Below are positions 44,616 through 53,332 of a stretch of 64,000 bases of DNA, in pieces. Made by a program: the position numbers and the translations under genes. How positions within the stretch are numbered: the first letter of the stretch is position 1; the number at the start of each line of letters is the position of its first letter. The notes below the pieces were generated by a model, which ran no database searches, was not told the DNA's origin, and was given only the letters and a program-made list of their open reading frames with translations. This DNA is from GCA-2794515 sp034436155 (lineage in GTDB: Bacteria > Chloroflexota > Anaerolineae > Aggregatilineales > Phototrophicaceae), in NCBI GenBank assembly GCA_034436155.1, contig DAOTVP010000077.1, positions 7,198 to 71,197 on the forward strand. Reading direction: 5' to 3'.

Positions 44616-45917
44616 TCAAAATTTCACCCGCATCAACACATGCGGGGCGGGTTCGAGCGTTGCCCCCATATACGGACGCACATCATCTTTCACCAACTCA
44701 AACCGATATTTTTGCAATAATCGCGCCAACACGACCTTCGTCTCGACATCGGCGAAGGCTAACCCGATGCAATTGCGCGACCCCTTGCCGAAGGGCAGAT
44801 AATAATAGGCATTTGATGTGGGTTTTTGATCCCCCAAAAATCGCTCTGGCATGAACTCATTCGGATGTTCCCAATAACGCGGGTCACGATGCGCTAAATA
44901 AATCGAATACAGCACCCGTTCCCCTTTTTTGATGCGATAATCCCGAAAGGTCAAATCTTGGGTGGCAAACCGCGACCCCAGATGAATCGGCGGATACAAC
45001 CGCAACGCCTCATCTATTACCGCACTTAGATAGGGGAGTTCAGATAAATGCGTGTAATTCGGTGGATTATCCCCCAACACCGCCAGCACGTCATCTCGCG
45101 CTTGTTGTTGCACATCGGGATATTTCCCCAGAAAATACAATACCCACGCCAACGATGCGGTGCTGGTATCATGCCCTGCGATGAGCATCGTCACCAATTG
45201 GTCGCGGATGAGGTGGTCATCCCAACCCATGTCTATCAGTGTGCCGATGAGATCTGTGCCTTGCGTTGATTTTTGCCGTTTTTTGGCGATGATGTCGTAT
45301 AAATACGTATCCACTTTTTTCAGTTCGTGGTTATATCCCAAGCGCGAAAATCCGCGCCATAACACCCAAATATTTGGCGAGATATACCGCACCGCCCGAA
45401 TCACACCCGCCCATAAGCGGTCTATATCAGGCGAAAAATCGGTATCGAATAACGTGGCGGTCAACACATGCAAGGCGATTTTCCGCATCTCTGCCAGCAT
45501 ATCGTAGGGCGTGTTTTCTGCCCATGTTTGGGCGATGATGTCGGCGCTATGCGTCATGGCATCCACATATCCCTGCAACATGGCGCGGTGCATGATGGGT
45601 TTGTACATCGGCTGACGGATGCGGTCATGTTCTGCACCGTCCTCGACCAGTACGCCGTGTCTGAGCAAAATTGTGATGGGTTCGTTGGGCATCCGCCATT
45701 GCAGATGGTCTTTCCAATCATGCGCGATGAGCCGATTCGCCTCTTCGCCGACCAGCATAATCGGGTTAAATCCGGGCATGGGCAAGCGGAAAATATCGCC
45801 CATTTCGGCATGGAGTGTTTCGAGTGCGCCGATGATACTTTTGCGTTGGATGATGCCCCGCAGGGCTTTGAGACCAATTTGTCCAGATGGACGGGGTGGT
45901 TTTCGATACTCAGCCAC
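44616..45917 (-). CDS. Cytochrome P450
   Basis: A 433-residue heme monooxygenase. The oxygen-binding helix is AGHDTSTASLAWV, the ExxR motif is DEALRLYPP, and the heme-thiolate loop FGKGSRNCIGLAFA places the ligand Cys near residue 383. The I-helix and meander sequences resemble the CYP4/CYP102-like clade of bacterial P450s that act on fatty acids or terpenoids; the substrate is unknown. There is no fused reductase and no ferredoxin gene beside it. The GTG at 45917 is favoured by a ttggaga site; an in-frame ATG at 45929 is an alternative. Confidence 0.93.
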   Translation of the reverse strand: MAEYRKPPRPSGQIGLKALRGIIQRKSIIGALETLHAEMGDIFRLPMPGFNPIMLVGEEANRLIAHDWKDHLQWRMPNEPITILLRHGVLVEDGAEHDRIRQPMYKPIMHRAMLQGYVDAMTHSADIIAQTWAENTPYDMLAEMRKIALHVLTATLFDTDFSPDIDRLWAGVIRAVRYISPNIWVLWRGFSRLGYNHELKKVDTYLYDIIAKKRQKSTQGTDLIGTLIDMGWDDHLIRDQLVTMLIAGHDTSTASLAWVLYFLGKYPDVQQQARDDVLAVLGDNPPNYTHLSELPYLSAVIDEALRLYPPIHLGSRFATQDLTFRDYRIKKGERVLYSIYLAHRDPRYWEHPNEFMPERFLGDQKPTSNAYYYLPFGKGSRNCIGLAFADVETKVVLARLLQKYRFELVKDDVRPYMGATLEPAPHVLMRVKF

Positions 45918-45983
45918 GATAATCTCCAATCATTGCGACGAAAATTATAGTGCTGATGATAGGGGATTGTCTATCTACTCTTC

Positions 45984-46325
45984 TCAAATTTGCTGGAGTT
46001 GGGGTATCAATTTGGGAATATCAACCGATACCACATCCCAGATGATATTCAAATCTACATTTTGATAATGGTGAATAAGGCGGTGACGCATACCGATTAT
46101 CCCCACCCAGTCGATATCGGTGAATTGTTGTTGCACGTCTTTTGATACCGCGTTTGCGGCTTCTCCAATAAGTTCGATGGCACGAACTAATCCATAAACA
46201 AGCAATGTATTGGTGGTTAAATCGTCTCGCGTTTTGCCATCCGCAAAAATTTGAGTTTGGATAGCCTCTTTGAGCATATCTTGAAGGCGTGTTTTATCGT
46301 GCAGATTCATAAATAATTTGGGCAT
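45984..46325 (-). CDS. HepT-like HEPN-domain toxin (DUF86)
   Basis: A 113-residue HEPN protein. The RNase motif R-x4-H-x-Y is present (RHRLIHHY, about residues 81-88), preceded by the helix RAIELIGEAANAVSKDV that characterises DUF86. An alternative ATG at 46310 (MNLHDKTRL) would shorten it by five residues. It overlaps the stop of the MNT gene by up to 32 bases, the usual HEPN-MNT toxin-antitoxin layout. Confidence 0.85.
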   Translation of the reverse strand: MPKLFMNLHDKTRLQDMLKEAIQTQIFADGKTRDDLTTNTLLVYGLVRAIELIGEAANAVSKDVQQQFTDIDWVGIIGMRHRLIHHYQNVDLNIIWDVVSVDIPKLIPQLQQI

Positions 46326-46611
46326 CCGATAGAATATATGGGCGGGTACTATCGCGCAACGATGCGAATGTGATTAAATCAACGGGGTAGCCTAATAAAT
46401 CGCTGAGTTCATTTTGAATATGGGTGATTTTATAGCCAATAATGGTATTGGGTGCAAATTCGACCAAAACATCAATGTCACTATCTGCATGAAAAGCATC
46501 ATGTAAAACAGACCCAAATAATGCCATTTTGACGATATGATATTTTTGGCAAAACTCGGTAATTGCTGTGTAGGGTAAAGGAATTGCAGTTTTTGGTAAT
46601 GGATTGACCAT
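46294..46611 (-). CDS. MNT-type minimal nucleotidyltransferase antitoxin
   Basis: A 105-residue nucleotidyltransferase. The GSx10DxD motif is complete (Gly33-Ser34, Asp45, Asp47 in LFGSVLHDAFHADSDIDVLV). In related systems this enzyme silences the HEPN toxin by attaching AMP to its tyrosine. It is the upstream gene of the pair and probably sets its level of expression. Confidence 0.85.
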   Translation of the reverse strand: MVNPLPKTAIPLPYTAITEFCQKYHIVKMALFGSVLHDAFHADSDIDVLVEFAPNTIIGYKITHIQNELSDLLGYPVDLITFASLRDSTRPYILSDAQIIYESAR

Positions 46612-46628
46612 ATAATTTTATCGTCCAT

Positions 46629-46662
46629 TAAAACAGGGGCATGACACACATCATGCCCCTGT
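46629..46662 (-). terminator. Intrinsic terminator after the BI-1 gene
   Basis: acaggggcatga (46633-46644) pairs perfectly over 12 bases with tcatgcccctgt (46651-46662). On the - strand the stem is followed by a short T-run (gttttaat). It lies 12 bases beyond the BI-1 stop at 46674. Confidence 0.7.
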
Positions 46663-46673
46663 GGGGTTAACGA

Positions 46674-47408
46674 TTATTCACGGCTGAGGAAAATTTGGAG
46701 CAAGAACAGGAACAGGTTGATGAGATCGAGGTACAGTTGCAACGCACCGAAGATACTCACTTTCACTGCCAAGCTACCATCTGATTGAATGGCGGAGTTA
46801 TTCGCCATTTGTTTGATTTTTTGCGTATCATAGGCGGTGAGCGCGGTGAAGATTAACACGCCCGCCACGCTGATGATGAAGCTGAACGTGTCACTTTGCA
46901 GGAACATGTTGATGAGCATGGCAATCACCAAGCCAAACAACGCCGCCATGAAGAAAAATCCGAAACGGCTCAAATCCATCTTGGTGGTGAACCCGACAAC
47001 CGTCATCGCACCGAACAACGCGGCGGCGCTACCTGCGGCGGCATAAACCGCGTTGGGATAGAATTCGGCAATCAATACCACCGATGACAGCATGAAGCCC
47101 ATGATGATGGCATACACAAAGAACATGCCGATGGCGACACTCGGTTTGAGCCAGTTGCGCGTCAACCCGACACCTAGCGCAATCGAAATGCCGATGATGG
47201 CGATGATGCTGATGATGCTGGTCGCGGGCGAGAAGGCGATGTTCAACAAGGCGGGCGTATTAGCGACCAACACGGCGGTGATGGCGGTGGTCAACAGACC
47301 CAGACCCATCCACATATACACAAGGCGTAAGATGCTATTGCTTTTTTCTACCGATAGTTCCCCTGCGAAAGGAGATGCCACATAGGACGGATTTTGATTC
47401 TGATACAT
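46674..47408 (-). CDS. Bax inhibitor-1/YccA family membrane protein
   Basis: A 244-residue protein with seven predicted helices, beginning near residue 26 (LRLVYMWMGLGLLTTAITA), typical of the BI-1 family. Characteristic are the mid-region GVGLTRNWLKPSVAIG and the C-terminal LTAYDTQKIK motif, followed by QLYLDLINLFLFLLQI. Members act as pH-regulated calcium leak channels or protease modulators in other organisms. A perfect ggaggt site selects the ATG at 47408. Confidence 0.92.
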   Translation of the reverse strand: MYQNQNPSYVASPFAGELSVEKSNSILRLVYMWMGLGLLTTAITAVLVANTPALLNIAFSPATSIISIIAIIGISIALGVGLTRNWLKPSVAIGMFFVYAIIMGFMLSSVVLIAEFYPNAVYAAAGSAAALFGAMTVVGFTTKMDLSRFGFFFMAALFGLVIAMLINMFLQSDTFSFIISVAGVLIFTALTAYDTQKIKQMANNSAIQSDGSLAVKVSIFGALQLYLDLINLFLFLLQIFLSRE

Positions 47409-47508
47409 ATCGTACCTCCACAAGAATAGTTTTCTTTACTAATCATCATAACCCGAAATTTGTTAGAAATATACTATAACCATTTCTTTCGGTTCTATAA
47501 CCCCTCAT

Positions 47509-48237
47509 TTATAGGGGTTTTTTGAGGATGCTATACCGATTCACGGTGTTTGTGAAACCATCCGCCCGATAATCGGCTATCGGTTGCAGATTCGTAGCAT
47601 GGATTAACGCCTCATGTTCGTGGTCATCGACATAATGACAATAGCGCAATGCTGTTGTGCCACGTCGCCAATCGAGCAGGTAATCATGTTGTTCGACTTT
47701 GTTCGCCAAGTCATCATCCCATGCGGTGATACGTTCTCGAAAACGGTCAAATTCGTAAAAGCGCCAACAGGCAAATGCCAAATGTCCACCCGCTTTGACG
47801 GCATTCGCCCAATTCCATAACAGATGTGTACGAAGTTGGGCAGACGGAATGTGATGAATCACCCCAAACGCCACCACGAGGTCATACGCTGGTGTCAGTT
47901 CACGATGCCCACTGACAATATCTTCTTGCTGTAACTGAAACGTGATATGTTTTGCAGAGAGCGCCTCTCTTGCCGATTGCAACAAATCGGGGCTATTATC
48001 TACCCCATGATAAATCAGGTTATCCGTCCCCCATTTTTCGGCTAAGAAAATCCCAAATCGCCCATTGCCACAACCCATATCCAACACGCGATATGGCACA
48101 GTGGGTTTTGGGATGTGATTTATCAACACGTCCCAGCCCGCCCACGCTTTGCCCCGCGTTTCATCAAAATCGTTGGCGATGGTGGCATAAAAATCGGCAT
48201 TGATCTGATTCAGCCTGAGAATCGTCTGGATGTCCAT
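47509..48237 (-). CDS. SAM-dependent methyltransferase
   Basis: A 242-residue class I methyltransferase. The SAM-binding motif I is VLDMGCGNGRFGIFLAEK, followed by the acidic VDNSPDLL end of strand 2, QEDIVSG (strand 3) and VVAFGVIHHIPS (motif with His-His near strand 4). The start at 48237 overlaps the stop of the alginate-lyase-like gene (TGATG). A start further upstream in frame would lie wholly inside that gene. The substrate cannot be told; similarity at the N-terminus to tRNA wobble methyltransferases (FYATIANDFDETR) is weak but visible. Confidence 0.82.
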   Translation of the reverse strand: MDIQTILRLNQINADFYATIANDFDETRGKAWAGWDVLINHIPKPTVPYRVLDMGCGNGRFGIFLAEKWGTDNLIYHGVDNSPDLLQSAREALSAKHITFQLQQEDIVSGHRELTPAYDLVVAFGVIHHIPSAQLRTHLLWNWANAVKAGGHLAFACWRFYEFDRFRERITAWDDDLANKVEQHDYLLDWRRGTTALRYCHYVDDHEHEALIHATNLQPIADYRADGFTNTVNRYSILKKPL

Positions 48238-49166
48238 CAACCGAACAACCCTCGTCTTGGGGCAGGGGCATGGGTGAGGGTGGTCAATCCACCGCCGAAG
48301 GGGTCGAAACACGGGCGCGAATCATCTAAAATCATCTGAATGGCTTTGAGCGGTGGTTTATAATGCTCGGCGATGATTTCGATGAAGCCAATGTGATTGC
48401 TAAAAATCTGCTTCGCCGTTTCTTTTGTTATGCCCTCACTCGTCCGTTTGGGATCGCCACTCCAGCGCCATTTTTCGGGGTAAAAATAATAATAGAGTGG
48501 ATACGCGCACGCCGTTGTCACCGAGACCCCCCGCTTGTTGTAACTGTATAAATTGATGCCAATATGCTTCGCCATTTCTGCCATGAGCGCCAGACTTTGC
48601 GTGGCTTGCATTTGATAGTCGAAATTGGTGTTTTCGTTATCCTGTTCAACAATTTGGGTGATGTACCCTTCGGGATGTAGACGATCAATCGTATCTCGAT
48701 ACACCTCACAAACGGTATTGACCACCGCGTCATCTTCGTTGATGATGCCAATTGCCATCTGCAACACGGCTTTCACCAACGGGATGTGGGGACGGTTATC
48801 ATCAACCGTTGTGAGATGATGATGGGCGCGGTCTGTCCATTGGTGGATGAGCGGAGTGTGATTCGCGTGTGGTCGGATGAGTTCTAACGTCTGTCCCATC
48901 AGCAACGCGAGGCGTATATCTGATAAATCGTGATGTGAGGCTTGATTTTCTAGCCAATTTATCACACCCTGATAGGCGGTTTCGCCCGCCTGAGTATCTC
49001 CCAAGCGATAGCGATACCCATTGAGCAACGTTTCGATATGGGCATCCTCATGTGGGGCAGATAACAATTCCCATGCCGCCTTAAACGGTGCCTTAGCTTT
49101 ATTTTTCTGGGCGCGTTGCAGATGTTCTTCGGTGAAGAACAAACCATAATGGGTGAATTGGGTCAT
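48237..49166 (-). CDS. Alginate-lyase-domain-like protein
   Basis: A 309-residue protein with an alpha/alpha-barrel look, similar to the PL5-type alginate lyase domain: NFDYQMQATQSLALMAEMAKHIGINLYSYNKRG carries the Asn/Tyr/His-type catalytic stretch seen in the family. It begins HYGLFFTEEHLQRAQ without a signal peptide, so if it degrades polysaccharide it does so inside the cell. The activity is unproven. Its TGA overlaps the methyltransferase ATG (TGATG), so the two are translationally coupled. Confidence 0.7.
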   Translation of the reverse strand: MTQFTHYGLFFTEEHLQRAQKNKAKAPFKAAWELLSAPHEDAHIETLLNGYRYRLGDTQAGETAYQGVINWLENQASHHDLSDIRLALLMGQTLELIRPHANHTPLIHQWTDRAHHHLTTVDDNRPHIPLVKAVLQMAIGIINEDDAVVNTVCEVYRDTIDRLHPEGYITQIVEQDNENTNFDYQMQATQSLALMAEMAKHIGINLYSYNKRGVSVTTACAYPLYYYFYPEKWRWSGDPKRTSEGITKETAKQIFSNHIGFIEIIAEHYKPPLKAIQMILDDSRPCFDPFGGGLTTLTHAPAPRRGLFG

Positions 49167-49186
49167 ACAGTGTATCTTTCAGGTGA

Positions 49187-50107
49187 TTAAAATAACGATT
49201 GCAAACGGGGGATTGTGTCCATGCGGTCACGATGCGTCACACAAATCACGCCCGACATCGAAAACGCGATGTTCCCACTGTCATCCACATCGAGGGCGCT
49301 GATGGTCACGGCACGCGGGGGCATATCCGCCAACAGTTGGCGCGGTTGCGCTTCGAGCAATAAATCGATGCCGAAGCGTTGATGCGTCGGCGTGAAGGTC
49401 GCCCCTTCATAGGCGCGAATCACCCCATTTTCAAAATCATGTGTGAGCAAAATCAGCCCGTTTGGGGAACATACGATTTGGCGTATGGGGTAGTGGGATG
49501 TGATTTTTTTGTGGATTTTGCCACTCGAATCGGTGCGGATAATCGTCTCGCCATCGCACACATACACCGCGCTACCGCCATCGGATATAGCGATGCTGGC
49601 GCGAAGTTCCGAGCGCGGGGTCAAGCCTGTGGGGAACACGCCGACTTTGATATCTTGCTGGAAGATGTGAATATCCCCGCTCCTATCCAACGCCGCCACC
49701 AACCCCAAAAAGCGGTCTAATCCCACCGCCACGAAGCCATCATCGTGGATGACGAGCGGCGTTTCTTCGCCCAAATTTTCGAGGTATAAATCGGTCGTCC
49801 CGCTTTGATACAGGCGCAATTTGCCATCTTTGCTCAAAAAAACGGTCACACCCTCTAGGCGCACAAATGGCAGATACACCCCATTGGGCGCGATGAGGTT
49901 GGCGAGGAATAGTTGCCACGCATCGCCACGACGATCCTCCATGCCTGTGGCGGTGATGAATTTTTCGCCGACTTGGTTGCCCGTGATGAGGTCGTAATAA
50001 GCGACATAATTATGGCGAATCCAACACGCCAGCAGAGGGTAATTGCCCCCCGATAGGATGTCCAGATAGGGGATCGATTGGTCGCTGAGGTGTAATCGCC
50101 AAACCAT
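49187..50107 (-). CDS. Beta-propeller-like protein of unknown function
   Basis: A 306-residue protein rich in short beta strands and repeated patterns such as DRSGDIHIFQQD, DGGSAVYVCDGETIIRTDSS and DDSGNIAFSMSGVICVTH, which suggest WD40-like or similar propeller blades. No classical WD dipeptides are seen, so the family is uncertain. There is no signal peptide. It starts 3 bases after the stop of the PspC gene and is followed by the alginate-lyase-like gene 20 bases later, so it is part of a run of - strand genes. Confidence 0.7.
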   Translation of the reverse strand: MVWRLHLSDQSIPYLDILSGGNYPLLACWIRHNYVAYYDLITGNQVGEKFITATGMEDRRGDAWQLFLANLIAPNGVYLPFVRLEGVTVFLSKDGKLRLYQSGTTDLYLENLGEETPLVIHDDGFVAVGLDRFLGLVAALDRSGDIHIFQQDIKVGVFPTGLTPRSELRASIAISDGGSAVYVCDGETIIRTDSSGKIHKKITSHYPIRQIVCSPNGLILLTHDFENGVIRAYEGATFTPTHQRFGIDLLLEAQPRQLLADMPPRAVTISALDVDDSGNIAFSMSGVICVTHRDRMDTIPRLQSLF

Positions 50108-50110
50108 GTT

Positions 50111-51274
50111 CTAACCGTCCTCGCGTAATTGAATACGGAACGCACCCGCGCCGACATTCACATCATAAAACAGGCGTGGCGCATTATCATACGGGAATGT
50201 ATCGGGATTGGGGCGCAAAATTGTCAGACCTGCCTCGCGGGATTCGATGTATGAACGCGGTGTTTCTGCCAAATTCGATACCCGATAAATCAGGCGGGCA
50301 TCTACCGCTTCGGGGATGAGCAGGGTTAAATCGCCATTGGTGATGACGAAGGTATTCGGCACTTCTTCAGAGCGCAACGACACAGGATTATATTCTGGCA
50401 ACGCCACCACAGCATCACCAGAGCGAATATCCAACGTCAGGCGTTCTAATTGTGTATCGCCCAAACTTAGGGTGACATCGCCCGCTAAGTTGGCGATATT
50501 CAATACCAACGGCATATCAGATGGCACGGTTAGCTCGATAATCCCACGTCCCAAATCGCTCAGGCGCGGAAAATCGGGCGATAGTGTCTCGGCGATAGTC
50601 AATTCGCCATCACCTTGTTCCGATACCTGTTTTGTCAGGGTGATGATGCTTTGTTGACTACCGACAAACCGCCCCGTGACCGCCTCTAAATTGGGCGCGG
50701 TGGTGATGGTCATATCGACAGTGCGACCAGACACATTCACGACCAACCGCGAGATGTCATCGACAATCGGATAATCGAGCGATACGGTTTGGGCGGTGCT
50801 GAGTTGCGATGATTGCCCGTTGTATGCCATAGCCGCAACCCCGCCGACCAGCGCAATGCTGATGAGCAAACTGGCGATATTGCCCAGTGGGATGCGCCCG
50901 CGCAATAAAAATCCGAACCCGATTACAATCAGGATGACGGGCAAGATTCGGGCGATCAAATCGCTAATGCCTGCGGGGATTTGGTCGAGTAGGGGGGTAT
51001 AGGCTTGGGTGAAAATCGTCCACCAGAGAAGCGCACACAACCCAATGGCGATGACGATGGCGATAAACCGAAAAAAGCCGATTCGCTTGGGCGTGATGAG
51101 CGATTCCTGGGGCAACATCACCCATAACAATCCGTAAATCGGCACGAGCAAGCCCAATGTAGCGATCGTCCCCAACAGAAATAACACCCGCACCCCCCAC
51201 GCATTTAACGGGAGGCGGGTGGCTAATCCACCACATACACCACCTAAAACACGGTCTGTAAAACTGCGCGTCAT
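50111..51274 (-). CDS. PspC-domain membrane protein with C-terminal toast-rack domain
   Basis: A 387-residue envelope-stress-type protein. Residues 1-58 are a PspC domain (DRVLGGVCGGLATRLPLNAW, then a helix). Two further helices follow near residues 64-84 and 110-130, with another near 133-150. From about 165 a beta-rich domain of repeated strands (SRLVVNVSGRTVDMTIT and LPLVLNIANL-like patterns) resembles the toast-rack adhesin fold found with PspC and LiaF proteins; it probably faces outside. It lies 3 bases after the FHA gene stop. In other bacteria such proteins sense envelope stress with a two-component or sigma partner, neither of which is visible here. Confidence 0.85.
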   Translation of the reverse strand: MTRSFTDRVLGGVCGGLATRLPLNAWGVRVLFLLGTIATLGLLVPIYGLLWVMLPQESLITPKRIGFFRFIAIVIAIGLCALLWWTIFTQAYTPLLDQIPAGISDLIARILPVILIVIGFGFLLRGRIPLGNIASLLISIALVGGVAAMAYNGQSSQLSTAQTVSLDYPIVDDISRLVVNVSGRTVDMTITTAPNLEAVTGRFVGSQQSIITLTKQVSEQGDGELTIAETLSPDFPRLSDLGRGIIELTVPSDMPLVLNIANLAGDVTLSLGDTQLERLTLDIRSGDAVVALPEYNPVSLRSEEVPNTFVITNGDLTLLIPEAVDARLIYRVSNLAETPRSYIESREAGLTILRPNPDTFPYDNAPRLFYDVNVGAGAFRIQLREDG

Positions 51275-51277
51275 AGG

Positions 51278-51712
51278 CTATTCGGGGCTGATGAATTGAA
51301 TATGGGTGGTGAGGCGTGCAAATTCGACCTCATCACCATCTTTCAACCGATACCGTCTGGCAGGTTGCAATTGAAACCCATTGATGCGCGTGCCATTGGT
51401 GCTTTCTAAATCTTCGATATACAGCGCCCCGTCTTCGTAGGTAATAATGGCGTGCCTGCGCGATACCCCTGCAGGATATCCACCAAATTGGCTGACATCA
51501 ATCGCTACGGGCGGTTGTTTGTCATCGCCACTACGCCCAACGACCATCATTTCACGGATGGGGACAATGGTGTGCATATCACCAATTTTGAAGCGTATCC
51601 GCCAATTCATATCCAACCGTACTGCATCTTTTTGGGTACGTTCTGGCATCGGTTGGGCGCTCGATTTATCAATATTCAGATAGTTGGTTTGTTTTCTTTG
51701 TTCGTCAGACAT
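51278..51712 (-). CDS. FHA-domain protein, first gene of the PspC operon
   Basis: A 144-residue protein with a short polar N-terminus and an FHA domain at about residues 47-140: VVGRSGDDK, GGYPAGVSRRHAIITYE, LESTNGTRINGFQL and FARLTTHIQFI. I use the ATG at 51712 (MSDEQRKQT), with an agaggt site. It shares the FGGY..G.SRRHA loop with the FHA protein at 36288. It leads a tight chain with the PspC-domain gene and the propeller-like gene, so phosphothreonine recognition may regulate the envelope protein. Confidence 0.86.
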   Translation of the reverse strand: MSDEQRKQTNYLNIDKSSAQPMPERTQKDAVRLDMNWRIRFKIGDMHTIVPIREMMVVGRSGDDKQPPVAIDVSQFGGYPAGVSRRHAIITYEDGALYIEDLESTNGTRINGFQLQPARRYRLKDGDEVEFARLTTHIQFISPE

Positions 51713-51844
51713 AGGCGACCTCTCTATACAATAAATCATACCACAAAACCCAATTTTTCCCCACCGTGAACCGCATTTTCTGACTGATGATAACAGCGTT
51801 TAACATCTCAATGGGTCATAACAGGTTAAGAGTGATTTTTCTGA

Positions 51845-51873
51845 TGTACATTTAATAAAAAATGTGCTATACT
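51845..51873 (+). promoter_or_regulatory. Promoter of the tmRNA gene
   Basis: TGTACA (51845-51850) and TATACT (51868-51873) are 17 bases apart, and the tmRNA 5' end is 14 bases after the -10. It suits a strong sigma-70 promoter. Confidence 0.6.
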
Positions 51874-51886
51874 CAGTATATCAGTC

Positions 51887-52277
51887 GGGAGTGACATGGA
51901 TTTGACACGGGAGGCTGATAACCGACGGCAAGCCGAAGCGCCCACCTTCGTAACATGGGCAAGCACATTAAGTGCCAATAACAATAACACAGCTTACGCT
52001 TACGCCGCCTAATACGGCATAAGCCGAAAGTTGCTGACACTACGTGAGGTCAGCCGTCTATACCATACGGCGCTATTCGGATGGATTTATAGGCGCAACA
52101 AAAAATAGCGTGCGCCCCTCTGCACGCCGATAACAGAGGGGCAAAGGGACATCGGCTAGGGGCGAACATACTGCGTTGGCTCAGGTTATTCGCAACCGAA
52201 ATTCAATAGCACAACTACGCTTGTAGATGTTTGTTATCGAATCTCAGTGGACCCCAGTTCGAGTCTGGGCACTTCCA
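51887..52277 (+). ncRNA. ssrA: Transfer-messenger RNA
   Basis: A 391-base tmRNA that rescues stalled ribosomes with SmpB. The 5' end gggagtg pairs with cacttcc near the 3' end (one G-T pair), and the T-arm ttcgagtc is at the 3' side. The start gggagtgacatggatttgac is typical. CCA is not encoded and must be added. The tag frame begins at 51974 with GCC and ends in tandem alanine codons and TAA at 52010-52012: tag A-N-N-N-N-T-A-Y-A-Y-A-A. Pseudoknot stretches lie between the tag and 52200. A terminator follows at 52293. Confidence 0.95.
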
Positions 52278-52292
52278 TCAAATAAAAAAATT

Positions 52293-52320
52293 GGGACACA
52301 AATTGTTGTGTCCCTTTTTT
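52293..52320 (+). terminator. Intrinsic terminator after tmRNA
   Basis: gggacacaa pairs with ttgtgtccc around attg, followed by six T. It begins 16 bases after the tmRNA 3' end. Confidence 0.9.
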
Positions 52321-52362
52321 ATGGGAATGTGACGATATGCGTTTAATGTTCAATAAAACCAC

Positions 52363-52488
52363 ACCCCTAAATCCTCTTTACAAATGGAAAACCTGTACGG
52401 ACGCGCTTCTGCGCGTCCATACAAACTCACCCGAAAAACAGGTTTTCTCCCCCTTCTCCATTATGGAGAAGGGGGTCGGGGGGATGAG
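52363..52488. repeat. C-rich/G-rich double-hairpin repeat, copy 3
   Basis: The second hairpin is intact (cccccttctcc/ggagaaggggg, 52449-52475), followed by tcggggggatgagg; the first half (cacccctaaatcctcttt, from 52363) is diverged. Between them lies the palindrome at 52399-52418 inside arms aaaacctg (52388-52395) and caggtttt (52439-52446). It abuts the lipoprotein start. Confidence 0.55.
52399..52418. repeat. GGACGCGC palindrome, uninterrupted copy
   Basis: ggacgcgcttctgcgcgtcc is a perfect 8-bp stem with loop TTCT; flanks gtac/atac extend it. The copy at 44343-44591 is split by the 225-bp element exactly in this loop, so this one shows the empty site. Confidence 0.85.
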
Positions 52489-53284
52489 GTTTTATCACTT
52501 TTTAATATGGATATGCCTCATCTTTATCCTCACCGCATGTGGGGCGGATGGCGTAAGCCAACAGACGATGGTCGCCTATAATACGCTCGCCAGCACGCAA
52601 CGCGCTTCCTTCTATATTACTGCTACGGTGGATGCAGAACGCGGACGGGTGACACTGGATGCCATTCAAGACCGCATAGACCGCGCCCTCGCACAACGCC
52701 AATTTATGCTCTCGACGCTCGAAGCGCGGGGGATAGATACCAGTCAATTGCCACGCCCCACCACGCCGACACCCGCACCCCAATCGCCAACACCTGCCGA
52801 TATGCCAGCCGCCGATGTTACGCCGTTGGTTGGCGATACGCCCCTGCCGACCGCCGTGATCATCACCCCGTTAGCGGTTACACCAACAACTTTCGCCCTT
52901 CAGGGATCCGCCCAACCGATACCTGCCAATGTATCCTTGCCGAATAGCCCGTTGCGTGATGTGGTCATGTCGCAACGGGTTGGAAATGATGATTGTGCGG
53001 TGGGTATCACCAACACCTTCTCGGTGAGTAGCACCCAAATTTATATTGTGGCGCGGGCGGTGGGCGTGCAATCGGGGACGCCCTTAGGCTCTGTATGGCG
53101 AAAAGCCGATGGCACACCGTTGGTCGAATTCGATTTCACGCCCGATTTTACGATTCAAGATGCGTGCATTTGGTTTTTTGCCACACCAGAAGATTTTCCG
53201 TTTGAGGCGGGGAGTTATACCGTCACGCTGACGGTGAATAACCAGCCAGCAAGCAACCCTGTGCCGTTCACCATTGCGCCATAA
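52484..53284 (+). CDS. Lipoprotein of unknown function
   Basis: A 266-residue lipoprotein. The signal peptide ends in the lipobox LTAC, with Cys19 as the lipidated residue (MRFYHFLIWICLIFILTAC). A helical section (about residues 25-85) with LDAIQDRIDRALAQRQ is followed by a Pro/Thr-rich linker (PTTPTPAPQSPTPADMP) and a beta-rich C-terminal domain (about 150-266) of unknown family with conserved-looking Cys (DDCAVGI, DACIWFF). The ATG at 52484 is chosen because it gives the signal peptide; a longer frame opens at 52337. It is on its own between tmRNA and the ABC exporter. Confidence 0.83.
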   Translation: MRFYHFLIWICLIFILTACGADGVSQQTMVAYNTLASTQRASFYITATVDAERGRVTLDAIQDRIDRALAQRQFMLSTLEARGIDTSQLPRPTTPTPAPQSPTPADMPAADVTPLVGDTPLPTAVIITPLAVTPTTFALQGSAQPIPANVSLPNSPLRDVVMSQRVGNDDCAVGITNTFSVSSTQIYIVARAVGVQSGTPLGSVWRKADGTPLVEFDFTPDFTIQDACIWFFATPEDFPFEAGSYTVTLTVNNQPASNPVPFTIAP

Positions 53285-53332
53285 ACCTACCCGATTTTAC
53301 GGTATGTGCGCGTGGGCTTGTTTGATATAGTA

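Noticed and set aside
47499..47523. A hairpin with a T-run near the methyltransferase stop
   Set aside because: The T-run is on the + strand, where no gene ends, so it cannot serve the - strand methyltransferase as a normal terminator. It is better seen as chance or part of a repeat.
52337..52483. A longer N-terminus for the lipoprotein
   Set aside because: The upstream in-frame codons cross a repeat and give no signal peptide. The ATG at 52484 gives a proper lipobox.
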